64,000 nucleotides of DNA from the NCBI GenBank assembly GCA_030681195.1, contig JAUXXJ010000045.1:1-64000 (forward strand). The letters run 5' to 3'. Positions within the stretch are counted from its first letter, which is position 1. Every line of letters begins with the position of its first letter. The DNA comes from Rhodocyclaceae bacterium. GTDB lineage: Bacteria > Pseudomonadota > Gammaproteobacteria > Burkholderiales > Rhodocyclaceae. Positions 56,194 to 64,000 of this stretch are shown here, in pieces. Below the pieces are notes generated by a model, which saw only the letters and a list, made by a program, of their open reading frames with translations, did not search any database and had not been told where the DNA came from. The translations under genes and the position numbers were made by a program.

Positions 56194-57165
56194 ATGAGGG
56201 TACTGGTCATCGGAGGCGCAGGTTATATCGGCTCCCATATGGTGAAGCTGCTGGTTGAACATGGTCACACCACCACCGTTCTCGATAGCCTAGTGAGCGG
56301 CTATCGCGATGCCGTACATCCTGCCGCAGATTTTGTTCACGGCGATCTGGCCGATCGCGCGCTGCTTGAACGCCTTCTGGCGCGCAACTTTGATGGCATC
56401 ATGCATTTTGCCTCCTTCATCCAGGTCGGCGAATCTGTCACGCACCCTGCCAAGTACTACCGCAACAACCTGAGCAACTCACTGAATCTGCTCGATGCGA
56501 TGGCCTCGAACGGAGGAGGGCGTCTGATTTTTTCCTCGACAGCTGCCATCTTCGGCAACCCGCTGCGCACGCCCATCGACGAAACGCATCCCTGCGCACC
56601 GATCAATCCCTATGGTCGCACCAAATGGATGTTCGAACAGGCGCTGGCAGATTACGGGCAAGCTTGTGGTATCCAAAGCATCTGCCTGCGCTACTTCAAT
56701 GCGGCGGGTGCGGCGCCGGATGGCAGCCTCGGCGAACGGCATGTTCCCGAGACACACCTGATCCCGCTGGTGCTGCAAGCTGCCATGGGCAAACGTGCTG
56801 CCATCGAGATTTTCGGCGACGACTACGAGACACCAGACGGGACCTGCATCCGCGATTACATTCATGTCATGGATCTGTGCGCTGCCCATCTGCTCGCGCT
56901 GGATCATTTGCAGGCCGGCAGCGGTTCGGCAGCATATAACCTCGGCAACGGCCAGGGCTTTTCGGTGCGCGGGGTCATTGAGGTGGCAGAGCGCATCACC
57001 GGCAAACAAATTCCATGTCGCATCGGCCCACGCCGCCCCGGCGACCCACCACGTCTTGTTGCTGATGCCGGCAGGGCAATGAGCGAACTCGGCTGGCGCC
57101 CTGTCAACACGACGCTAGAGTCCATCATCGCCGATGCCTGGCGCCGGGAGTGTCGTTTCCTGTGA
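56194..57165 (+). CDS. galE: UDP-glucose 4-epimerase
   Basis: GalE interconverts UDP-glucose and UDP-galactose. The 323-residue protein has VIGGAGYIGSHMVKLL, HFASFIQVGES, the catalytic INPYGRTKWMFEQAL (YxxxK), RYFNAAGAAPDG and TPDGTCIRDYIHVMDL. This is the full classical GalE signature set, including the SDG-like loop. It has GGAG a few bases upstream and supplies galactose to the neighbouring transferases. Confidence 0.94.
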   Translation: MRVLVIGGAGYIGSHMVKLLVEHGHTTTVLDSLVSGYRDAVHPAADFVHGDLADRALLERLLARNFDGIMHFASFIQVGESVTHPAKYYRNNLSNSLNLLDAMASNGGGRLIFSSTAAIFGNPLRTPIDETHPCAPINPYGRTKWMFEQALADYGQACGIQSICLRYFNAAGAAPDGSLGERHVPETHLIPLVLQAAMGKRAAIEIFGDDYETPDGTCIRDYIHVMDLCAAHLLALDHLQAGSGSAAYNLGNGQGFSVRGVIEVAERITGKQIPCRIGPRRPGDPPRLVADAGRAMSELGWRPVNTTLESIIADAWRRECRFL

Positions 57166-58154
57166 TCCAGTCAGCACCTTCCTTGCGCATCCTCGTCATC
57201 CGCCGCGACAACATCGGCGACCTGATCTGCACCACCCCCCTTTTCTCGGCCTTGCGGCAGGCTTATCCGCAGGCCTGGATCGGCGTGCTGGCCAATGCCT
57301 ACAACGCCCCCATCCTGGCAGGCAACCCGGATATTGATTCGTGCTTCGCTTACCGCAAGGCCAAGCACCGGACCGCAGGCGAAAGCCGCTTCGCGGTATG
57401 GCGCAGCACGGCCGCACTGCTCTGGAAACTACGGCGCATGCAGCTCGATCTGGTGCTGTGTGCTTCACCGGGTGCGCAACGCTTTGCACGTTTACTGGGG
57501 GCCCGCCGCATCATTGAAGCAGGTCGATCAGGAGCCGGACACGAAACAGAAATCACTAATCGACTCCTGACCGAGTTAGGGTTAAGCGACAAGCCGGGAA
57601 AACTGGTTTTGCGGTCGGGTCCTGCCCATCAGGCGGGCTGGCGATCGGCCCTGCGGTTGGGACATGAAGAGCGTTGTCTGGCAATCCATATTTCGGCACG
57701 AAAACCCGCTCAGCGCTGGCCCATAGAACGCTATGCCGAGTTCATCAGGCGCGTACTTGCAACAGATCACGTCACCCGGGTATTGCTGTTCTGGGCACCC
57801 GGTGACGCCGCCGATCCCTTGCATCCCGGTGACGACAACAAGGCCGCGCAGCTGCTCGAAATTCTCGCTGGCCTACCGGTCACCCCCGTGCCTACCCATA
57901 CGCTGAAAGAGCTTGTCGCTGGTCTCGCGCTGGCTGATAGCGTCATTTGCTCCGATGGGGGTGCCATGCACGTCGCCGCCGGGCTCGGCAAGCCCATCGT
58001 CTGCTTCTTTGGCAACTCGTCAGCCGAGCGTTGGCATCCCTGGGGCGTCCCTTACGAACTCCTGCAAAAGCCATCGCTGGACGTGACGGATATCTCGGTC
58101 GACGAGGCCCATGCCGCGTTTCTTTGCTTGCAGGAACGTATCAGACGCGCATAA
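57162..58154 (+). CDS. Family 9 glycosyltransferase (heptosyltransferase-like)
   Basis: This 330-residue protein starts at the GTGA overlap with galE. It has the GT9 start RILVIRRDNIGDLICTTPLF, HISARKPAQRWPIERYAEF, and the C-terminal VICSDGGAMHVAAGLGKPIVCFFG with the DGGAMH donor site. It is probably an ADP-heptose transferase of the LPS core (WaaF/WaaQ-like). Confidence 0.87.
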   Translation: MIQSAPSLRILVIRRDNIGDLICTTPLFSALRQAYPQAWIGVLANAYNAPILAGNPDIDSCFAYRKAKHRTAGESRFAVWRSTAALLWKLRRMQLDLVLCASPGAQRFARLLGARRIIEAGRSGAGHETEITNRLLTELGLSDKPGKLVLRSGPAHQAGWRSALRLGHEERCLAIHISARKPAQRWPIERYAEFIRRVLATDHVTRVLLFWAPGDAADPLHPGDDNKAAQLLEILAGLPVTPVPTHTLKELVAGLALADSVICSDGGAMHVAAGLGKPIVCFFGNSSAERWHPWGVPYELLQKPSLDVTDISVDEAHAAFLCLQERIRRA

Positions 58155-58178
58155 GCCGGCCGCTATAATCCGCCGGCC

Positions 58179-59138
58179 ATGCGCATCCTGCTCGTCAAAA
58201 CCTCTTCGCTAGGCGACGTCATCCACAATCTGCCGGTCGCCAGCGACATCCTGCGGCGCCTGCCAGAGGCCGAAATCGACTGGCTCGTCGAGGAAAGTTT
58301 CGCAGAAGTTCCCCGTTTGCATCCCGCCGTCGGCCAGATTATTCCGGTGGCGATGCGCCGCTGGCGCAAGTCGCTTCTGTCCCGTGCCACTTGGCGTGAG
58401 ATCGGCCACTATCGCCGTCTTGTCAGCGCCGACATTTACGATGCGGTGATCGACACGCAGGGTCTCGTCAAAAGCGCGCTGCTCGCCTCGCCGGCGCGCG
58501 GCCGGAAATTTGGTCAGGATGGGAATTCAGCCCGCGAGCCGCTGGCCGCCCGGTTTTATGATCACTGCTTTGCCATCCCGCGCAACCAGAACGCCGTCCA
58601 GCGCAACCGCCAGCTTGCCGCCGCCGCTCTCGGTTATGCGCTCGACGCATTGCCGCTCGACTACGGCATTGCCGCACCTGCGCTACAGACGAATTGGCTA
58701 TCGCCTGAAAAATATGCCGTGCTGCTCACCGCTACCAGCCGCGCCGACAAGGAATGGCCGGAAGATCGTTGGCACACACTGGGGGCTGCCTTGAACGATG
58801 CCGGGCTGCATTGCGTGCTGCCCGGCGGCAATGCAACGGAACGTGCGCGGGCTGCACGTATCGCAGGATCGCTGCGGCATGCGGTCGCTGCGCCCACGAT
58901 GCATCTAACCGACCTGGCCGGCCTGATGGCGGGTGCTGCCCTGATCATCGGCGTCGATACCGGTCTGGTGCATCTCGCGGCAGCCCTGCAGCGGCCCACC
59001 GTGGCAATTTATTGCGGCTCGGACCCGGCGCTCACGGGGGTGCTTGGCACGGCACCTCACCACAATCTCGGGGGCATCGGGCAAGCTCCCGCGCCAGCCG
59101 AGGTTATCGCAGCGGCCTTGCAACTGGCGGCCGCATGA
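58179..59138 (+). CDS. waaC: LPS heptosyltransferase I
   Basis: WaaC adds the first heptose to Kdo2-lipid A. The 319-residue protein has MRILLVKTSSLGDVIHNLPV, EIDWLVEESFAEVPRLHPAV, YDAVIDTQGLVKSALLA, TSRADKEWPEDRW and GVDTGLVHLAAALQRPTVAIY, the full WaaC pattern. It overlaps waaA by four bases, so both inner-core enzymes are translated together. Confidence 0.94.
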   Translation: MRILLVKTSSLGDVIHNLPVASDILRRLPEAEIDWLVEESFAEVPRLHPAVGQIIPVAMRRWRKSLLSRATWREIGHYRRLVSADIYDAVIDTQGLVKSALLASPARGRKFGQDGNSAREPLAARFYDHCFAIPRNQNAVQRNRQLAAAALGYALDALPLDYGIAAPALQTNWLSPEKYAVLLTATSRADKEWPEDRWHTLGAALNDAGLHCVLPGGNATERARAARIAGSLRHAVAAPTMHLTDLAGLMAGAALIIGVDTGLVHLAAALQRPTVAIYCGSDPALTGVLGTAPHHNLGGIGQAPAPAEVIAAALQLAAA

Positions 59139-60397
59139 CCCATCTGTTCTATACACTGGCCATCATCGCCCTGCTGCCCTGGGCACTGCTGCACCTGCTG
59201 TGGCGGGCGCGGCGACAGCCGGCCTACCTTCGACATTGGGGCGAGCGTTTCGGGCGCTACGATGCCGTCGTCCCAACGCCGACAATCTGGATTCATGCCG
59301 TTTCCGTCGGCGAAACGCGCGCCGCCCAACCGTTAATCGCGGCGCTGAAGGCGCACTATCCGCATTACCGCATTCTGCTCACCCACATGACGCCGACCGG
59401 ACGGGCGACTTCGGAGGACTTGTTCGGCGACACCATTGAGCGCGTCTACCTGCCCTACGACACGCCTTGGGGCGTCCGTCGTTTCCTGCGCCACTTCCAG
59501 CCCAGTATCGGCCTGATCATGGAAACAGAGTTATGGCCCAATCTCGTCGCCACCTGCCGGACGCAGCAGCTTCCGCTGTTGCTCGTCAATGCCCGCTTGT
59601 CGGCAAGGTCGGCACGACGCTATGGCCGTTTTCCCAATCTCACCCATAGCGCACTGACACAGCTAGCGGCAATCTCGGCCATTGGCGAAGAGGATGCCGC
59701 GCGCTTGCGCGCACTGGGGGCTCCTGAAGTCTCCGTGTTCGGCAGTGTGAAGTTCGACATCACGCCGCCGCCGGAACAACTGACCTTGGGACGAGCGCTG
59801 CGTCAGCGCATTGGCGATCGCCCCGTCTTCCTTTGTGCCAGCACGCGCGAAGGCGAGGAAGCGCTGATTCTCGATGCCTGGCAAAAAGTCGGTGTTGGTG
59901 GGATGGCATTACTCGCCATCGTGCCCCGCCATCCACAACGCTTCGACGAAGTCGCGGGGCTCATCGCGGCGCGCGGCCTCACGTTGCAGCGGCGCTCGGA
60001 TGAGAAAGCCCTTGCCGCCGATACCCAGGTCTGGCTCGGCGACAGCATGGGCGAAATGTTTGCCTACCATGCTGCGGCCGATGTGGTTTTTGTGGGCGGC
60101 AGCCTGCTCGATTTCGGCTGCCAAAACCTCATCGAGCCTTGCGCCGTCGGCACTCCGGTGTTGATCGGGCCCTCAACCTTCAATTTTGCCGATGCGGCGC
60201 GCGGTGCCATCAAAGCGGGAGCGGCCATTCAAGTGGGCAACGCGGCTGAACTTGTAACCCAGGCTCGTGCCCTATTGGCCGACGACACCCAGAAAAATAC
60301 GATGGCAAGCGCCGGCCGTCACTTTGCCTCGCGGCATCGCGGCGCGACCGAACGCACCATGGCCTTGATCGAGGGATTTATTCCAGCAGCGCGTTAA
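59135..60397 (+). CDS. waaA: 3-deoxy-D-manno-octulosonic acid transferase WaaA
   Basis: WaaA (KdtA) transfers Kdo to lipid IVA. The 420-residue protein has an N-terminal membrane anchor (about residues 4-22), IWIHAVSVGETRAAQPLI, LTHMTPTGR, YLPYDTPWGVRRFL, the active-site METELWPNL, FGSVKFDI, IVPRHPQRFDEV and GGSLLDFGCQNLIEP. A diverged element copy encodes QKVGVGGMA before the PRHPQRF motif. It overlaps the converging tolC-like gene by 20 bases. Confidence 0.95.
   Translation: MTHLFYTLAIIALLPWALLHLLWRARRQPAYLRHWGERFGRYDAVVPTPTIWIHAVSVGETRAAQPLIAALKAHYPHYRILLTHMTPTGRATSEDLFGDTIERVYLPYDTPWGVRRFLRHFQPSIGLIMETELWPNLVATCRTQQLPLLLVNARLSARSARRYGRFPNLTHSALTQLAAISAIGEEDAARLRALGAPEVSVFGSVKFDITPPPEQLTLGRALRQRIGDRPVFLCASTREGEEALILDAWQKVGVGGMALLAIVPRHPQRFDEVAGLIAARGLTLQRRSDEKALAADTQVWLGDSMGEMFAYHAAADVVFVGGSLLDFGCQNLIEPCAVGTPVLIGPSTFNFADAARGAIKAGAAIQVGNAAELVTQARALLADDTQKNTMASAGRHFASRHRGATERTMALIEGFIPAAR
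59884..59907 (+). repeat. Diverged dispersed element in waaA
   Basis: Starts AAAAGTCGGTGTTGG and ends GATGGC. All four differences from consensus are C-to-T changes, as expected of an old decaying copy. It is translated as KVGVGGMA. Confidence 0.55.
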
Positions 60398-61694
60398 TCG
60401 CGGTGATGTCGTCTTCGCCCAGGCTGCCCGTGGCTGACTTGAGCTTGAGTTGCGCAATCAAGGTATCGAGGCGCGCCTTGGCCAGCTTCTGGCGCGTGTC
60501 GAACAACTGACTCTGCGCATTCAACACATCAATGTTGATGCGCACACCGACTTCGTAGCCCAGCTTGTTGGACTCAACGGCGAGTTGCGATGAGGCCACG
60601 CCAGCCTCGTAGGCGCCGATCTGCGCCAAGCCGGAGGTAACGCCCAGATACGCCTGACGCGCCGCCAAGGCCGCCTGACGCCGCGCGTTGTCCATATCGG
60701 CGCGCGCCTTTTCCTGCAAGGCAACCGCTTCGCGATCGCGTGATACGGTGGCGCCACCGGAGAAGATCGGCACGGCCAGTTGCAGGCCAAGGGTGCTGGT
60801 CTTGCTATCCGAACCGCCGCCGCCCGTGCTGCTGAAGCCCGTCCCCGACTTGCCATGGGTGGCGACGACATCCAGCGTCGGATAATGGCCGGCACGCTGC
60901 TTTTCAACCTCGCGTCCGGCAATCTCGAAGGCGGTCTGTGCCAGTTGGATGCCGATGTTGCCGCCTTCTGCCGAGGCAACCCACTGGCCGATGTCATCGG
61001 GTTGCGGGCGGCCGATCTGCAGCTTGTCCTTCAGGCCCTTGAGCGTGTCCGCTTCCTTGCCGGTGATGGTTCTCAGCACTTGGCGCTTGACGGTCAGGTC
61101 ATTGTCAGCTGCAATTTCCTGCGCCACGATCAGGTCATAGCGGGCCTGCGCTTCATGCGTGTCGGTAATCGTTGTCGTGCCCACCTCGAAATTGCGTTTG
61201 GCCGACTCCAGTTGTTCTGCGGTCGCCGTTTTCTGGGCGCGCGCCGTCGCCAGGGTTTCCTGTGCCAGCAGCACATCGAAGTAGGCTTGGGCAACACGCA
61301 CGATCAGGTCCTGGCTGGCCTGAAGAAACTGGGCTTCGGCACTGGCCGCCGCGAGTGCGCCCTGCTGGTAGCCCGCCCAGTTCTGCCAGCGGAACAGGGG
61401 TTGGGTCAGGGTCAGCGTCCAGGCATTGCTGTTGTAATCAACACTCGTCTTGGCACCCGTCGTCCGGGCCGTCGAGTCAAGATCGTTGCGGGTTCGGTTG
61501 GCGCCCAGCCCCAAGGTTGGCAGCAGCCCGGCGCGGCCCTGCGGTAGTTTTTCAAGGCCGGCATCACGGCTGGCGCGTGCTGCAGCGTATTGCGCATCGA
61601 AGCTCTGTGCGTCGCGATAGACCTGTAACAGGTCGGCGGCACACGCCGGGGTAGCGAATGCGAAAGCAATGGCGAGAGAAATAGGCAGCTTCAT
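60378..61694 (-). CDS. TolC-family outer membrane efflux protein
   Basis: This 438-residue protein has a signal peptide (cleavage near ACAADL), two TolC-type repeats of coiled-coil helices and beta strands (LTLTQPLFRWQNWAGYQQG; LQLAVPIFSGGATVSRDREA) and YDLIVAQEIAADNDL, typical of the TolC/type I secretion outer membrane factors. It follows pcm and a rhodanese gene on the minus strand, a common betaproteobacterial order next to waaA. The RND permease gene is 1.05 kb upstream on the same strand. Confidence 0.92.
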   Translation of the reverse strand: MKLPISLAIAFAFATPACAADLLQVYRDAQSFDAQYAAARASRDAGLEKLPQGRAGLLPTLGLGANRTRNDLDSTARTTGAKTSVDYNSNAWTLTLTQPLFRWQNWAGYQQGALAAASAEAQFLQASQDLIVRVAQAYFDVLLAQETLATARAQKTATAEQLESAKRNFEVGTTTITDTHEAQARYDLIVAQEIAADNDLTVKRQVLRTITGKEADTLKGLKDKLQIGRPQPDDIGQWVASAEGGNIGIQLAQTAFEIAGREVEKQRAGHYPTLDVVATHGKSGTGFSSTGGGGSDSKTSTLGLQLAVPIFSGGATVSRDREAVALQEKARADMDNARRQAALAARQAYLGVTSGLAQIGAYEAGVASSQLAVESNKLGYEVGVRINIDVLNAQSQLFDTRQKLAKARLDTLIAQLKLKSATGSLGEDDITAINALLE

Positions 61695-61712
61695 GGAGCG
61701 CTCCAGAGAAAA

Positions 61713-62045
61713 TCAGTAGGTGGGGGTATTGGGGTCGGCATCGCGCGACCACGCCGCCATGCCGCCGTAAAGATTGATGACATTATCGAAACCCTGATGC
61801 TCAAGGAACAGACCAACCTGATAGCTGCGTGCGCCGTGGTGGCAGATCACCACGACTTCGGCATCGCGCTGCAGTTCCATGTAGCGCGCCGGAATCGCCC
61901 GCATCGGTACCAGTTTGGCGCCCGGGATGCGCGCCGCATCGAACTCCCAGGGTTCGCGCACGTCGAGCAGCACTGGCGGCGCCCGCTTGCCGGCCTTGAC
62001 TTCGTCGAGCCACTCCTTGAGTTGAACAGCGTTGATCTGTTTCAT
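61713..62045 (-). CDS. Rhodanese-like domain protein
   Basis: This single-domain cytoplasmic protein of 110 residues has LLDVREPWEFDAARIPGA, the active-site Cys loop VICHHGARS and GGMAAW. The CHHGARS loop identifies a sulfurtransferase of the single-domain (GlpE/PspE-like) class. It lies one base after pcm and 18 bases before the tolC-like gene on the minus strand. Its physiological sulfur acceptor is unknown. Confidence 0.92.
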   Translation of the reverse strand: MKQINAVQLKEWLDEVKAGKRAPPVLLDVREPWEFDAARIPGAKLVPMRAIPARYMELQRDAEVVVICHHGARSYQVGLFLEHQGFDNVINLYGGMAAWSRDADPNTPTY

Positions 62046-62046
62046 C

Positions 62047-62697
62047 TCAGAAAGAGAATGCTGCCTTGGCGGATTGCTGCAACATGGCCACGCTGGTTTC
62101 CATCAGGTCTTCCGTGACCAAGTGTTCTGACCCCATCCGCGTCAGGCGCTGCAGACGCATCGCCGGCCCAGAACCAACAATGGCGATCAGACGACCGCCC
62201 TCCGCCAGTTGCGCCTTCAGCACCGCCGGGATTTCGGTAACGCCGCCGGACACGACGATGACATCAAAGGGGGCTCGCTCGGCCAAACCCGCCAAGCCAT
62301 CGCCGACTTCGACCGACACATTGACGACACGATCAGCATCCAGATTGCAGCGTGCCATCTCGGCCAGGGTCGGATCAATCTCGACTGTCCAGACATGATC
62401 GACGACTTCGGCCAGCAGTGAGGCCAGATGACCGGAACCAGCCCCGATTTCCAGCACACGGTCGCCATGCTTTAGGGCGCACATTTCCAGGATGCGGGTT
62501 TCGAGCTTGGGCGTGAACATCGTGGCCCCACGGCCCAGCGGAATTTCGCTGTCGGCAAATGCCATGGCGCGGCAGGCTGCCGGCACATAGTGCTCGCGCC
62601 GGTCGGCATAGAGCAATGCAACGGTTTCCAGCGACATCCGCTCGCAAGTGCGCAGTTGCTGCTGGATCATGTGGTGACGGGCAAGTTCGTAGTTCAT
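62047..62697 (-). CDS. Protein-L-isoaspartate O-methyltransferase-like protein
   Basis: This 216-residue SAM methyltransferase has MIQQQLRTCERMSLETVALL, the Pcm-typical PLGRGATMFTPKLETRILE, VLEIGAGSGHLASLLAEV, VWTVEIDP and a C-terminal Pcm-type region. It would methylate damaged isoaspartyl residues for repair. This genomic type, next to a rhodanese and TolC, often diverges from canonical Pcm, so the true substrate is not certain. ATG 62697 is preferred over a longer in-frame start. Confidence 0.85.
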   Translation of the reverse strand: MNYELARHHMIQQQLRTCERMSLETVALLYADRREHYVPAACRAMAFADSEIPLGRGATMFTPKLETRILEMCALKHGDRVLEIGAGSGHLASLLAEVVDHVWTVEIDPTLAEMARCNLDADRVVNVSVEVGDGLAGLAERAPFDVIVVSGGVTEIPAVLKAQLAEGGRLIAIVGSGPAMRLQRLTRMGSEHLVTEDLMETSVAMLQQSAKAAFSF

Positions 62698-62746
62698 GGC
62701 ATCCGATGGAACTGAAGGTGGTCTGTAATAACCGGGAGCGTGCATT

Positions 62747-64000
62747 TTACGCCGGCTCCTCGACGCGATACCAGGCAGCATACAGGGCCGGCAGGAACAG
62801 CAGGGTCAGCACCGTCGCAATGACCAGACCACCCATGATGGCCACCGCCATCGGACCCCAGAAGATTTGCCGTGACAGGGGGATCATCGCCAGCACCGTC
62901 GCTGCCGCCGTCAGCATGATCGGCCGGAAACGCCGCACCGCCGCGCCGACGATGGCATCCCAGCGATGCTTGCCGGCTTTTTCATCCTGATCGATTTGAT
63001 CGACCAGGATCACCGAATTACGCAGGATCATGCCCATCAGCGCAATGACGCCGAGGTTGGCGACGAAGCCGAAGGGTGCGGAGAAGGCGAACAGCGCCAG
63101 CGCCACGCCAATCAGGCCGAGCGGTGCGGTGAGCAAGGCCATGAAGGTGCGGCGCATGCTTTGCAACTGCATCATCAAGAGCGTGATGACGGCGACAATC
63201 ATCAGCGGCATCACCGCCTTGAGCGCATTTTCGTTCTTCGCCGACTCCTCGATCGCGCCACCGATCTCGATGCGATAACCAGGCGGCAGACGCTTGCGAA
63301 CATCGGCCAGTTGCGGGTCGATCTGCTGCGTGGCGGTCGGAGCTGTCACGGTATCGTTGGCAAGGTCGGCGCGGACCTGAATCGACGGTAGGCGGTCACG
63401 CCGCCAAACAACCCCCTCTTCAAGCACCGGTTCGAGCTTCGCCACCTGGGCGAGCGCGATCCACTTGCCATTCTGTGTCGGCACGGGCAGGTCGGCGAGA
63501 CGATCGAGATGGCCACGTTCCTTGCCATCCGCACGCCAAACGATGTCGATCAACAGGTCGCCCTCACGATACTGGGTGAGGGTAAGCCCCTGTTGCGCAC
63601 CCTGCAGCGCCATCGCCACATCCTGGCTCGACACGCCGAGCAGACGGGCGCGATCCTGGTTCAGCATGACGCGTACGCTCTTGGTTTTTTCGTTCCAGTC
63701 CAGATGCACGTTAGTAACATTTTCGCTGCCGCGCATCACCGCCGCCACCTCCTGGGCGATGCTGCGCAGGGTCTCGACATTTTCCCCGGTGACGCGGAAT
63801 ACCACCGGGTAGCCGACCGGCGGGCCGTTCTCCAGCCGCTGCACGCGAGCGCGCAAATGACTCCAACTGCCGTCGGAAGCAGCGAATTGTCCTTGCAGGT
63901 AAGTTTTAACCGCCTCGCGCGCCGCAAAATCCTTGGTGACGACGACAAGCTGGCCGAAATTATCATTGAACAGTTGCTGATCGAGCGGCAGATAGAAGCG
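62747..64000 (-). CDS. RND-family efflux permease (5' end outside window)
   Basis: The frame is open to the window end, so only the C-terminal 417 residues are visible. They include the periplasmic pore/docking region (YPVVFRVTGENVETLRSIA, LLGVSSQDVAMALQGAQQGLT) and the last membrane block (NENALKAVMPLMIVAVITLLMM; MGMILRNSVILVDQIDQDEKAGK; RFRPIMLTAAATVLAMIPLS, each within limits). This is an AcrB/HAE1 or related RND pump. Which substrates it exports cannot be told; with the TolC-like gene nearby it could form a tripartite pump. Confidence 0.9.
   Translation of the reverse strand, partial: RFYLPLDQQLFNDNFGQLVVVTKDFAAREAVKTYLQGQFAASDGSWSHLRARVQRLENGPPVGYPVVFRVTGENVETLRSIAQEVAAVMRGSENVTNVHLDWNEKTKSVRVMLNQDRARLLGVSSQDVAMALQGAQQGLTLTQYREGDLLIDIVWRADGKERGHLDRLADLPVPTQNGKWIALAQVAKLEPVLEEGVVWRRDRLPSIQVRADLANDTVTAPTATQQIDPQLADVRKRLPPGYRIEIGGAIEESAKNENALKAVMPLMIVAVITLLMMQLQSMRRTFMALLTAPLGLIGVALALFAFSAPFGFVANLGVIALMGMILRNSVILVDQIDQDEKAGKHRWDAIVGAAVRRFRPIMLTAAATVLAMIPLSRQIFWGPMAVAIMGGLVIATVLTLLFLPALYAAWYRVEEPA

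Noticed and set aside
60378..60397. Overlap of waaA and tolC-like 3' ends as a frameshift or assembly error
   Set aside because: Both proteins end with family-typical C-termini; short convergent overlaps also occur at hemW/trmB and clc/tviB here.

Overview
The window looks like a GC-rich betaproteobacterial chromosome segment. My best guess is a member of Rhodocyclales, inferred from the DUF3460 gene, the rph-rdgB-hemW and gmk-rpoZ-spoT orders, and the separate ccmG/ccmH/ccmI genes. There are no rRNA genes, insertion sequences, integrases or CRISPR arrays. One tRNA gene is present, tRNA-Gly(CCC).

Layout. (1) 1-7.3 kb, plus strand: the tail of a membrane cytochrome b-type subunit, then a complete System I cytochrome c maturation operon, ccmABCDEFGHI. 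(2) 7.3-11.0 kb, minus strand: gmk, rpoZ, spoT, a DUF3460 protein and a small periplasmic cytochrome c that lacks the usual axial methionine. (3) 11.2-18.5 kb, minus strand: a multisubunit Mrp/Mbh-type cation/proton antiporter module in the order E-F-G-A'-B-C-D, followed by two more D/L-family pump subunits and a small membrane protein. It sits between yicC and gmk. (4) 18.6-27.8 kb: yicC (minus); a Ser/Thr kinase with rph, rdgB and hemW (plus); thiS-thiG-unknown-trmB (minus); tRNA-Gly and mutY (plus); and a large secreted protein with an alpha-carbonic anhydrase domain (minus). (5) 27.9-31.1 kb: thiC and a ClC-type channel or exchanger. (6) 31.1-60.4 kb: a large lipopolysaccharide/surface polysaccharide region. 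It holds UDP-uronic acid genes (ugd, a CapI-like epimerase, a TviB-like dehydrogenase), core glycosyltransferases, msbA, an atypical block at about 40.5-51.9 kb, then more glycosyltransferases, a WaaL-like ligase, galE, waaC and waaA. (7) 60.4-64 kb, minus strand: an RND permease (cut by the window end), a Pcm-like methyltransferase, a rhodanese and a TolC-like outer membrane protein.

The 40.5-51.9 kb block encodes a CDP-sugar branch: rfbF, rfbG, an RfbC-like epimerase, a zinc-site sugar C-methyltransferase, a DegT-type aminotransferase and a NeuD-type acyltransferase. Read in order, this predicts a CDP-activated, C-methylated, N-acylated 4-amino-4,6-dideoxyhexose, an unusual branched sugar. 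CmcI-type and FkbM-type methyltransferases lie beside it. The block is rich in CTAG and CTA codons compared with its flanks and ends at a small gene remnant, which suggests horizontal acquisition.

The most unexpected signal is a 24-bp dispersed element that begins AAAAGTCGGCGCTGG and ends GACGGC. Three copies are identical, several more are near-identical, and they lie in both orientations, mostly inside coding sequences (ccmI, an antiporter subunit, rph, hemW, mutY, glycosyltransferases). They are read in different frames and appear to add short flexible peptides. A fully palindromic relative forms a terminator-like hairpin before ccmA. This resembles an intragenic palindromic element family and is absent from the atypical sugar block.
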